Below, in pieces: positions 48,949-56,780 of a DNA stretch of 64,000 nucleotides. The stretch's first letter is position 1; each line of letters begins with the position of its first letter. The notes beneath the pieces were generated by a model. It was not told the DNA's origin. It saw nothing but the letters and a program-made list of their open reading frames with translations, and searched no databases. The DNA is taken from the NCBI RefSeq assembly GCF_016526145.1, contig NZ_JADDUE010000014.1, positions 62,001-126,000 on the forward strand. The letters are read 5' to 3'. This DNA comes from Saccharopolyspora galaxeae. Its GTDB lineage: Bacteria > Actinomycetota > Actinomycetes > Mycobacteriales > Pseudonocardiaceae. The translations under genes and the position numbers were made by a program.

Positions 48949-50874
48949 CTACCCTCCCGCTCGCTCGCGACCCAAATTAACACCGTGATGGTTAAGTGTC
49001 ACGACTCGAGTGGTATTTCTGCCCATCTCCGGCCCGGCACTCTGGTTCCGGCCCCGGTAAGGGGCAAGATGACGGTCATGGTGTCCGCATCGAAGAAGCA
49101 GTCCCCTCGGCTCGTGCGCCAGCAGCAGATCATCGACCACGTCGTCGCCGGTGGTTTCGCCAGCGCCGCCGAGTTGTCGACGATGGCCGGGGTCAGCCTG
49201 ATGACGGTGCACCGCGACATCGACGACCTGGTCAGCCGCGGACTGCTGCGCAAGTTCCACGGCGGGGTCTCCGCCCAGCCATCGACCGTGTTCGAGAGCA
49301 GTTCCGACTTCCGGCTGCACACCCACACCCGGGAGAAGGAAGCGCTGGCCGCCGCGGCACTCCCGCTGATCACACCCGGCATGTCGGTGATGCTGGACGA
49401 CTCCACGACCGGCCTTTCCCTGGCCAGGCAACTCGCCGACGTCGGTCCGCTGACCGTGGTGAGCAACTACCGCCAAGTGCACGAGGCGCTGCGGGAATCG
49501 CCGGACATCCGGCTGATCGGCATCGGCGGCGAGTACTCCCGCACGCACGACTCCTACATCGGGCTGCCCTGCCAGGAGATGATCAGCGGGTTGTCGGTGG
49601 ACATCATGTTCCTGTCCACTTCGGCGATGAACGCGACCATGACCTTCCACCAGGAGCAGGAGATCGTGCTGGTGAAACGCGCGATGATCGCGACCGCCAA
49701 CACGCGGGTGCTGATGATGGACGCCAGCAAGGTCGGCCGCGCAGCGCTGCACCGGGTGGCCCCGGTCGGCGACTTCGAGCACGTGCTGCTGGCCGGGGAC
49801 CCCGGCGCCGAGCTCGTCGAGGCGATGCGCGAACACTCCGAGGTGCGGCTGGTCCCGGTGGACTGAGCCCGCGGGCTTCGTGTTCACAGCACGACAGGTT
49901 ATTTTAACATCATCATTGATAGCCGGATCACTCGGACAGCCGAGCGCACGGGTCGTCCGGCCCGCGCCTCGCCGGTCGTGTGCGGCCCGGTCCGCCGCAG
50001 CGGGCCATCGGTACCGCATGCTGCGCAGCCAGGTCGCGTACGGTTCGTCCAAGCTCACCATCGGATCGTGCTGCGCATACCGCGCGAATATCCGACGCTT
50101 CACCGCCACGACTTCCGGTGCCAGGTTGGGCGGCGAGTCCGCGACGTTGTATCCGCGGTAGTACCGAACCTGCTCGACTCCGTGCAGCCGCAACGCCGCC
50201 TGCGCGAACCGGGTGGTCATCACGTGGTCGGTATGATCGTGCTCGGGCCAATGCGACTGGTAGCGGACGTCCGGCGCCGGGTCTTGGGTACGCAGCACCG
50301 TCGGGTCGAGCCACCGGAACAACGCGGCCAAGGCATCGATCAGGTCGCCTCGGTCGAACTCGGAGGCAGCGGACAACCCGGAACCCTGCGGCAGCAGCGA
50401 ACGTGTCCGGCCCCCGTCGGTCCACAGTCGACTCAGAGCGTGCTTTCCGCCGACCACCCGGGGATCGTTGTCGTCCGGCAGGTTCAGGAAAACCAGCCGC
50501 ACCGCAGGCCGATCCTGCAAGCGGTACACCTCGACGAAGCGTTGCGGACCGAGTTCGACGACCTCGTAGCGCCACCGATCGACGACGCCCGCCATTTCGG
50601 CGAACGCGGCACGCGTGCCGGCCTGCCGATCAGCGGCGTAACGCTCCGATGGCCGCACGTCGCTCTCGCCCGCGGTGACGTACACCGTGGTCGTCGGTGC
50701 TCCGGAACGCACCGAGGTCAGCAGATCCGGATTCATGAACAGGATGTCGTCGTCCGGATGCGCGACGACCTGGACGTAACGAGCCTGTCCTGCTTGCTGC
50801 GCCGACGCCGAAGGTCCGAGCAGCACGGCAAGACACACGATCACGGCGATCCACCTGCAGAAGTTCACGACCAC
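48949..50874 (-). CDS. Secreted PIG-L family deacetylase with an abnormally long, stop-less 3' end
   Basis: The first ~290 of 641 codons are a clear PIG-L (LmbE-like) zinc N-deacetylase with a signal peptide (residues 1-25, ending PSASAQQ), AHPDD at residues 38-42 and HDHTDH at 212-217. After residue ~290 the sequence has no family match. From residue 337 on, the frame runs antisense through the whole DeoR gene and stops only at 48949. The plausible natural end is near 49928, where a neighbouring frame stops, so a frameshift or stop loss is likely. GTG start; overlaps the YfhO-like gene by 10 nt. Confidence 0.65.
   Translation of the reverse strand: MVVNFCRWIAVIVCLAVLLGPSASAQQAGQARYVQVVAHPDDDILFMNPDLLTSVRSGAPTTTVYVTAGESDVRPSERYAADRQAGTRAAFAEMAGVVDRWRYEVVELGPQRFVEVYRLQDRPAVRLVFLNLPDDNDPRVVGGKHALSRLWTDGGRTRSLLPQGSGLSAASEFDRGDLIDALAALFRWLDPTVLRTQDPAPDVRYQSHWPEHDHTDHVMTTRFAQAALRLHGVEQVRYYRGYNVADSPPNLAPEVVAVKRRIFARYAQHDPMVSLDEPYATWLRSMRYRWPAAADRAAHDRRGAGRTTRALGCPSDPAINDDVKITCRAVNTKPAGSVHRDQPHLGVFAHRLDELGAGVPGQQHVLEVADRGHPVQRCAADLAGVHHQHPRVGGRDHRAFHQHDLLLLVEGHGRVHRRSGQEHDVHRQPADHLLAGQPDVGVVRAGVLAADADQPDVRRFPQRLVHLAVVAHHGQRTDVGELPGQGKAGRGVVQHHRHAGCDQRECRGGQRFLLPGVGVQPEVGTALEHGRWLGGDPAVELAQQSAADQVVDVAVHRHQADPGHRRQLGGAGETTGDDVVDDLLLAHEPRGLLLRCGHHDRHLAPYRGRNQSAGPEMGRNTTRVVTLNHHGVNLGRERAGG
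48968..48996. promoter_or_regulatory. Probable DeoR operator with TTAAC/GTTAA inverted repeat
   Basis: In the 124-nt gap between the divergent HAD and DeoR genes, TTAAC-N9-GTTAA (48976-48994) forms an inverted repeat in unusually AT-rich sequence. The adjoining GACCCAAATT is repeated before the inositol dehydrogenase at 13463-13472. The position is right for a site controlling both directions. Confidence 0.5.
49069..49866 (+). CDS. DeoR-family transcriptional regulator
   Basis: A 265-residue DeoR regulator. The HTH is QQQIIDHVVAGGFASAAELSTMAGVSLMTVHRDIDDLVSRGLLRKFHGG. The sugar-phosphate sensor domain follows from residue 85 (MLDDSTTGLSLARQL, VVSNYRQVHEAL, LIGIGGEYSRTHDSYIG). DeoR proteins usually repress nearby sugar-catabolic operons and respond to a phosphorylated intermediate, so the divergent six-gene operon is the likely target. 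ATG 49069 has AAGGGG upstream; ATG 49078 is an alternative. The frame antisense to this gene is open and continues the PIG-L frame. Confidence 0.9.
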   Translation: MTVMVSASKKQSPRLVRQQQIIDHVVAGGFASAAELSTMAGVSLMTVHRDIDDLVSRGLLRKFHGGVSAQPSTVFESSSDFRLHTHTREKEALAAAALPLITPGMSVMLDDSTTGLSLARQLADVGPLTVVSNYRQVHEALRESPDIRLIGIGGEYSRTHDSYIGLPCQEMISGLSVDIMFLSTSAMNATMTFHQEQEIVLVKRAMIATANTRVLMMDASKVGRAALHRVAPVGDFEHVLLAGDPGAELVEAMREHSEVRLVPVD

Positions 50875-53024
50875 ACCGCCTTCCGCGAACCCAGCACGGC
50901 CAGCACCGCCCCTGCCCCCGCGAGCACCAGGCAGCCGGGATAGCCGGGCGGACTCCAGGTCAGCCGCAGACTCCCGGCACGAGCACCGGGCGGGACGGAA
51001 ACCTCGACCAGGCCGGCCGAGGTCGCACGCAACGGCACCCGAGCTCCGTCCACAGTGGCCTGGTATCCGGGCCAGGCGAGCCGCGCGAACACGATCCGTC
51101 CACCGGTGCGGTCCACCGCGGAGAACCGCACGTCCTCAGTTCGCGTTCCCCTTTCGACATCCGATTCGACCCGGACACCGCGAGACGCACCGACCCGGCC
51201 ATCCGGCCACGCAAGGGCCGCCACCCGCTCGAAGCGCGTGACCACGTCGTTGCGCTGCACCACGCGCCAGCCGGACGGCGGCACCGGAGCATCGATCAGC
51301 TGCCGCTGCACGACGACGTGCCGGACCTTGAGCTGATCGGCCAGCGGCACCCCGGTCTCATCGACCGTCCATAGTCGACGGTAAGCGTCCGGGCAATGCG
51401 CCCCGAAGTAGCCCAGGCACAGCCGATCGTGCAGCGCGCGGTACCCGATGCCGGTGTAGGCGACCAGGCTCGGCACTCCGGCCACAGCGTGCATGTTGCC
51501 GAACAGCAGATGGCGCCAGACGGCTCCGGAAGCGATGTCCTCCTGAGGTATCGCCGCACGATCGGCGATCTGCACCACGGTGCCCGTCCGCAGTCCGGCG
51601 AAATCATCCCGCAGCCGTCGAACGTCGGACGGGAAGTTGTAATCGGCCACGTCGCGGTTCGCCGGGAACCAGCAGAGCTGGAGCACCAGTGCGACAACGG
51701 TCCCGGCGTGCAGCACCAGCGGCATCAGGCGCACCCGCAACGCGATCGCGAGCAATCCGCCCGTCAGCAGCAGCGAGACGGCGTAGGCGAACCACAGCGA
51801 CGGCCACGCCGCGAACGACAAGTACCCGCACAGCACCAGAACGCCGACCGTGACAGACCATCGCAACCACACCCGGTCCCTGCGCAGCCCCGCACTCACC
51901 ACGACCGCGAACACGACCGACAACGCCAGGTACGCCAACGGAAGGTGCCGCAACGGCCAGCGGAACAAGCCGACCTGCGAAGGCCCCAAGCACAGCAGGA
52001 CCGCGCACGCGGCAACGATCAACGGCCCGGCGAATTCCCTTGCGCGCCGCGCGAACGCACGCCAATCGAGCCAAGCCAGCAGCGGAACGACGAACCAGGC
52101 GAAGTACATCGCGGGCACCGTCATCCGGAACGAACCGAACGACCGGATCTGCGGCACGAACCCGGGCAGGCTCAGATTCAGCAGATCACCCGGGTCTGGC
52201 GCGAGCATCCCCACGTTGAACAGCACGAATCCGGTTCGCCAGCCGACCGCGGTGGTCGCTAGCACCGGCCAGAACACCAGCGGCACCGTCAGTCCCACCG
52301 AGGCCGCGAGCACGCACATGCGGCGCGTCCCGGACACCCGCATGAACCGGAATTCCGCGAGCAAACCGGCGAAAACCAGGACGAGGGCCAACACCGCGTA
52401 CGGATCACCGGCCGACACGCACAGGTACCCGGCCGCGAAAGCCGCCCAGAGCGGCCCCCTCCGGTGACACGTGCGCCGCGACGCCCACCAAGCCCACGGC
52501 ACCCACGCCAGTCCCATCAGGCCACCGGCCCAGCTCGCCGCCTGGAAGTACAAGACGAAGCCGGAAACCGGCAGTGCCACGCCGAACACCGCCGCCACCG
52601 CACGCGAGGCCCCGTATTCCCGGCACAGCAAATGCGTGCCCACACCCAGCAGCACGAGGAACTGGGTTTTGACCAAGGCGGCCGCCACGGCGAGATCACC
52701 GACCGCGACGACGAGCACGAACTCAGCCAGGTGCAGCGGGTTCCACACCCCGAACAGCGCTTCGCCCGCGATGTTCCCGCCCATCCAGGAATCCGGTTCC
52801 AGCAGTGCGGGCCATTGCCCGGCGAGCAGCCGCTCCCCCAGCTCGTGCCACATCGGGAGGAACTGCGCGGCACTGTCGTCCCAGAAGTAGAACGCGGAGT
52901 TCACCAGAACCGGCAGCTGAGCCAGCAGTGCGACCGCGACGGCGACCGCCGCGGCAGCCAGCACCTCTCGCGAGCGCGACCCGGCCCGGGCCGAATCGGC
53001 GGATGCGGTTTCCACAGTGCTCAT
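50865..53024 (-). CDS. YfhO-like polytopic membrane glycosyltransferase
   Basis: A 719-residue membrane protein. About 12 membrane segments fill residues 20-480; a cytosol-free C-terminal domain of about 200 residues with a beta-rich end (FARLAWPGYQATVDGARVPL) follows. The FWDDSAAQFLPMW loop after segment 1 and MGGNIAGEALFGVWNPLH are typical of YfhO/GT-C proteins, where acidic residues after segment 1 are catalytic. In Listeria and Bacillus YfhO transfers GlcNAc from the flipped lipid carrier onto teichoic acid. ATGA overlap with the GtrA gene upstream. Confidence 0.85.
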   Translation of the reverse strand: MSTVETASADSARAGSRSREVLAAAAVAVAVALLAQLPVLVNSAFYFWDDSAAQFLPMWHELGERLLAGQWPALLEPDSWMGGNIAGEALFGVWNPLHLAEFVLVVAVGDLAVAAALVKTQFLVLLGVGTHLLCREYGASRAVAAVFGVALPVSGFVLYFQAASWAGGLMGLAWVPWAWWASRRTCHRRGPLWAAFAAGYLCVSAGDPYAVLALVLVFAGLLAEFRFMRVSGTRRMCVLAASVGLTVPLVFWPVLATTAVGWRTGFVLFNVGMLAPDPGDLLNLSLPGFVPQIRSFGSFRMTVPAMYFAWFVVPLLAWLDWRAFARRAREFAGPLIVAACAVLLCLGPSQVGLFRWPLRHLPLAYLALSVVFAVVVSAGLRRDRVWLRWSVTVGVLVLCGYLSFAAWPSLWFAYAVSLLLTGGLLAIALRVRLMPLVLHAGTVVALVLQLCWFPANRDVADYNFPSDVRRLRDDFAGLRTGTVVQIADRAAIPQEDIASGAVWRHLLFGNMHAVAGVPSLVAYTGIGYRALHDRLCLGYFGAHCPDAYRRLWTVDETGVPLADQLKVRHVVVQRQLIDAPVPPSGWRVVQRNDVVTRFERVAALAWPDGRVGASRGVRVESDVERGTRTEDVRFSAVDRTGGRIVFARLAWPGYQATVDGARVPLRATSAGLVEVSVPPGARAGSLRLTWSPPGYPGCLVLAGAGAVLAVLGSRKAVWS

Positions 53025-53410
53025 GCCGTCACCCGCTTCCGGACGCCACCGGTGAGCGCGCCACGGCTGAGCAGGTAGGTAAGCGGCAGCGCGACTACAC
53101 CACCGGCCAACGTCGCCGCTCGCGCATCGATCCCGGCCACTCCCACCAGCACCGACATCGCAGCCGTGCTCAGCGTGAGGCTGCCGACGTGCGAAACCGG
53201 GTACAGCAGCAACGAACGCGCGCAGGGCAGCACCCCGAAGGTGAACTTGCAGTTCAACAGGTAGGAGCAGCTCATCGCGAGCACCGTCGCCGCCGCGTGT
53301 GCCATCCAGTACGGCAAGACCGGGCGCACGACCGTGAACACGGACAGGTGCACCGCGGTGTTGATCCCGCCGACGCCGGCGAACCGGACCAGCGGCCACC
53401 GGGCGATCAT
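53021..53410 (-). CDS. GtrA-family lipid-linked sugar flippase-like protein
   Basis: A 129-residue protein with four membrane segments. Family signatures are RFAGVGGINTAVHLSVFTV at the start and LAMSCSYLLNCKFTF in segment 3. GtrA/GtcA proteins translocate undecaprenyl-phosphate-linked sugars across the membrane. Both ends overlap neighbours as ATGA. A GTG three codons upstream is an alternative start. Confidence 0.9.
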   Translation of the reverse strand: MIARWPLVRFAGVGGINTAVHLSVFTVVRPVLPYWMAHAAATVLAMSCSYLLNCKFTFGVLPCARSLLLYPVSHVGSLTLSTAAMSVLVGVAGIDARAATLAGGVVALPLTYLLSRGALTGGVRKRVTA

Positions 53411-54360
53411 GCGGACCACAACTCCCCCTGCACCGGATCGGCGGAAGCGCCGCAGAGCACAGCGCTCCCGCGGTCGGCAGCCCGCCCACCGGTCTCCTTC
53501 ACCAGAAAATGCGGCCGGTGCTTGGTTTCGAGGTGGATTCGTCCCAGGTATTCCCCGATCAGCCCGAGGCAGCCGAGCTGCACGCCGCACACCGCGAGCA
53601 CTCCGGCGAACAGCGCGGGCACCCCGGCCACCAGCCCGCTCAGCGAGCCGAGAACCAGTGCCGCGCCCAGATGCACCGCGAACCGCAGCGGCTTGTGGTG
53701 GAACGAGAAGAAGCCGTCCAACGCATATTCGAGCAGTCCTCGCCTGCTCCACTTCGACCGCCCGCCGCGCCGCGGCACGTGCGGCAGCGGCACGTGCGCG
53801 GTGTCGAAACCGATCCACGCGAACAGACCCTTGGAGAACCGGTGCTGCTCCGGTAATGCCAGCAACGCTTGCACAGCCCGCTGCGAGAGCACCCGGTAAT
53901 CCCCTGCCCCGGCGGGTATCCGCAACCCGCGGAACCCGTTGAACACCCGGTAGAACACCTTCGCAGGCAATGCCCGGGACAGCGGCTCGTGGCGGCGGTC
54001 CCGGCAGGCGACCACCTGATCACGGCCGTCGTCCAGCAGCGCGAGCATCCGGCCGAGCAACTCGGGCGGATGTTGCAGGTCCGCGTCCATGATGGCGACG
54101 CGGCGCCCGCGGGCGCGCTGCAAACCGGCCAGCAGCGCGGCCTCCTTGCCGAAATTGCGGCTCAGCGACACGAAACCCAACCGGGAATCGACGGCGGCCA
54201 GCGCTCGCACCTGCGGCAGCGTGCGGTCCGTGCTGCCGTCGTCGACCACGACGATCTCGTACTCGGTGGCGAGCCGGGGCAGGACGCGGCACAGCGCGTC
54301 GTGCAGGTGCGGCAAAGCGCGCTGTTCGTTGAAGCAGGGAACGACGACCGTGAGATCCAT
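53407..54360 (-). CDS. GtrB/CsbB-type glycosyltransferase (family 2)
   Basis: A 317-residue family 2 glycosyltransferase. The GT-A domain has VVVPCFNEQRALPHLHDAL, VVDDGSTDRTLP and the metal-binding MDADLQHPPELLGRML. Two C-terminal membrane segments (LGAALVLGSLSGLVAG and the next) are those of GtrB/CsbB proteins, which make undecaprenyl-phosphate-sugar, often GlcNAc or glucose. It starts the operon with the flippase, the YfhO-like transferase and the PIG-L deacetylase. The 220 nt upstream hold no gene. Confidence 0.9.
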   Translation of the reverse strand: MDLTVVVPCFNEQRALPHLHDALCRVLPRLATEYEIVVVDDGSTDRTLPQVRALAAVDSRLGFVSLSRNFGKEAALLAGLQRARGRRVAIMDADLQHPPELLGRMLALLDDGRDQVVACRDRRHEPLSRALPAKVFYRVFNGFRGLRIPAGAGDYRVLSQRAVQALLALPEQHRFSKGLFAWIGFDTAHVPLPHVPRRGGRSKWSRRGLLEYALDGFFSFHHKPLRFAVHLGAALVLGSLSGLVAGVPALFAGVLAVCGVQLGCLGLIGEYLGRIHLETKHRPHFLVKETGGRAADRGSAVLCGASADPVQGELWSA

Positions 54361-54583
54361 CAGGCTGCTCTCATCCAGACTTCACCGCCGCCGTGCGGAA
54401 GCGGTGTGCGATCACTTCGGGCAAGGCGAAGTTTGCGCAGCGGCGGTGCCGGACCCCCGTCCGACACACCGGCGAATACTCCCTGCGGGCGAGAAGCCGG
54501 GAAATGTGCATCGGGCACGAGCCGCTGGCATCAGGGACCGAGCGAAGACGGCAAAAACCGTTCCACAGAAGAAGAATCGAGCG

Positions 54584-56641
54584 CTACAAGTCAGCGCATT
54601 GCCCGGTCGCCGCGCCGCGGACCGTGTTCGGCCGCCCCTCATTCACCGGCGCGGGCGCATTGCCCCGGCAGCTCAACGGACCGTGCACCTCGGCGCCCGC
54701 GACGACCGGGCGTGCATTGCCGGTCAGCGTCAACGCCCCGCGCACCTCTGAACCGTCCACCCGAACCGGCCCACGCGCTCCCCGCACCCGAACCGAGCCG
54801 TTGATCGTGCTCGCGGACAACCACACCGCGCCCGAGTCCTGGGCGATGACCGGGCCGTCGATCACCGAGTTCACCGCGACCAGCGACGCACCGGGCGCCA
54901 GCCGCACCGGCCCGCGAACCTCGGCTCCGTCCAAACAGGTCACTCCGGTGATCAGCAGCTCGTCGGAGCGCCCGCGCACGTGCGAAGTGCAGTCGGCGAC
55001 CGGCAAGGTCACCGCGACCGTGCCTTCGTCGTCGTGCACGTCGACGTACTGGCCGCCCGCCTGCTTGCGCTGGTACTGCAACGACAACGCGGCCACGCCG
55101 TGGGGCGAACCGGTCAATTCCGCGCCGTTCGCCGACGGCGCCACGGTCACACCGGAACCCGGTCCCACCTCGGCCCGCACCCGGTTGAGCACGTTCGACA
55201 ACGGCATCGCCGATCCGGAAGAAGTGTCCACCCGCCAACCGACCCGCCCGCGGCCGTCCCGCATCTCCACCAGCGGCCGGTCCGTGCGCAACCAGAACGG
55301 TGCGACACCGGAAGGAATCGGCCGATCCGCCGTGGAGCCGTCGATCAGCAGCGAAGACGCGTCCGGAGCCACTCGCATCCGCTGGGTGTAGAGCCGCCGG
55401 TGGGTGTCCGTCGCGGGCCGACCGTGATGCACGTAGTACAGCTGCGACGAATCCGGAGAGGCGATCACGCTGCCGTGCCCGGTCGAGTACATCCCTGCAC
55501 CCGGATCCTCTTGCAGCACAGGATTGTCCGGGCTCTTGCGCCACGGACCGAGCGGACTGTCGGCCACCGCGTATCCGACACCGTAGAACCGGTTCTGGTA
55601 GTTGTTCGCCGAGTAGGTCAGGAAGTAGCGCGGCCGCCCATCTCGCGTACGCGTCTTGAGGACCGTGGAACCTTCGGCCCACCGGCGGTCCTTCTTCTCG
55701 CCGCCGGACTCGGCGTAGTCGTTGACGTGGGCGTTCTCCCAGTCCTGCGGATCCGAACCGTAGTCCAGGATCGGCGCGAACCCGTCTTTGCGGATGCCCG
55801 GCGGGTCGGCCGGTGAGCCGTTCGCGTCGCGGTAATCCGGGGTGATCCGCGGCATCGTCGTCCCGCTCGGGTCGTGCCACCAGTCCGCGTCCAGCTCGAC
55901 CGCGGAGACGTTGGACTCCTCGATGTACTTGCCGAGTTCGTGGTCCCACACCCAGTTCCGGTAGGCGTTGCGGGAGAAGTACAGGTAGATGCGCCCGTCG
56001 TCGAAGAAGACGTTCGGGTCGATCGAAGGCAGGTACACGCCCAGCGGCGCGGTCCGGCCCTCTTCCAAGGTCGCCGGCGGCTTCTTCTGCTCGGCGTCCA
56101 TGAGGACGTTCACGTCGTGGTAGTCCGGATCGTACGGCCGGTAGTCGAGCGGCTCGGGCGCGATGTTGCGGAAGGGCCCGGCAGGCGAATCGGCGACCGC
56201 CACACCGATCTTGCTGGGCTCTTCGAAGTCGGCGTGGCCGAAGTTCTCCTCCACCCCGTCCCGCAGCAGCGCCGAGTAGAACAGGAAGTACCGCCCGGTC
56301 TCGGGATTGTGGTAGACCTCCGGCGCCCAGAACCAGTCCCGGCCCCACTGCGTCCCGTCGGCCATGTCCAGCGCGCCGCCGGGAAGCCGGTGCCAGGTCG
56401 CCAGGTCCGGCGAGCGGTAGATCGCGAAGTGATGGCCGGGGTCGGCGCCTTCGGTGGAGTAGGCGAAGTAGTCGCCGCTGCGCGGATCCCGCAGCACGAA
56501 GGGATCCGCCGCCGGAAGCGCGGCGTCGTTGTAGTAGGTCGCGTCGGTGGACCGTTCCCCACCGGCTGCAGTGGACCCGGTGGCCAGCAAGATCGGCAGC
56601 GCGAATAGGAATCCCCGCACGCGGGGCCACCGGATCGCCAC
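54584..56641 (-). CDS. Secreted glycoside hydrolase family 43-like protein
   Basis: A 685-residue exported protein. The signal peptide is about 25 residues (FALPILLATGSTAAGG). A five-bladed propeller of the GH43 type occupies residues 35-430, with the first catalytic Asp in AALPAADPFVLRDP and repeated PSIDPNVFFDDGRIYLYFS-type blades. The C-terminal ~180 residues carry repeats resembling beta-solenoid cell-surface modules (GPVRLAPGASLVAVNSVIDG, STINGSVRVRGARG). GH43 enzymes cut arabinose- or xylose-containing glycans. GTG start with GGAGGG. Divergent from the S9 peptidase. Confidence 0.85.
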   Translation of the reverse strand: MAIRWPRVRGFLFALPILLATGSTAAGGERSTDATYYNDAALPAADPFVLRDPRSGDYFAYSTEGADPGHHFAIYRSPDLATWHRLPGGALDMADGTQWGRDWFWAPEVYHNPETGRYFLFYSALLRDGVEENFGHADFEEPSKIGVAVADSPAGPFRNIAPEPLDYRPYDPDYHDVNVLMDAEQKKPPATLEEGRTAPLGVYLPSIDPNVFFDDGRIYLYFSRNAYRNWVWDHELGKYIEESNVSAVELDADWWHDPSGTTMPRITPDYRDANGSPADPPGIRKDGFAPILDYGSDPQDWENAHVNDYAESGGEKKDRRWAEGSTVLKTRTRDGRPRYFLTYSANNYQNRFYGVGYAVADSPLGPWRKSPDNPVLQEDPGAGMYSTGHGSVIASPDSSQLYYVHHGRPATDTHRRLYTQRMRVAPDASSLLIDGSTADRPIPSGVAPFWLRTDRPLVEMRDGRGRVGWRVDTSSGSAMPLSNVLNRVRAEVGPGSGVTVAPSANGAELTGSPHGVAALSLQYQRKQAGGQYVDVHDDEGTVAVTLPVADCTSHVRGRSDELLITGVTCLDGAEVRGPVRLAPGASLVAVNSVIDGPVIAQDSGAVWLSASTINGSVRVRGARGPVRVDGSEVRGALTLTGNARPVVAGAEVHGPLSCRGNAPAPVNEGRPNTVRGAATGQCADL

Positions 56642-56780
56642 TCGGCCCTCCTAGCCACGCAACGAACTCACCAGAGCACCCGGCGTGCACACTTCCGCCG
56701 CGCTGCAGCGCGTGTCAAGGGCCGACACGCCGACGCAACCTGATTCCTCTCCGACCTTCTCGAGCTGGCAAGGTGCAGTC

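Noticed and set aside
54383-54448. CACCGCCGC and GCGGCGGTG inverted pair upstream of the glycosyltransferase gene
   Set aside because: The loop is 48 nt and the arms are plain GC-rich sequence; pairing by chance is likely.
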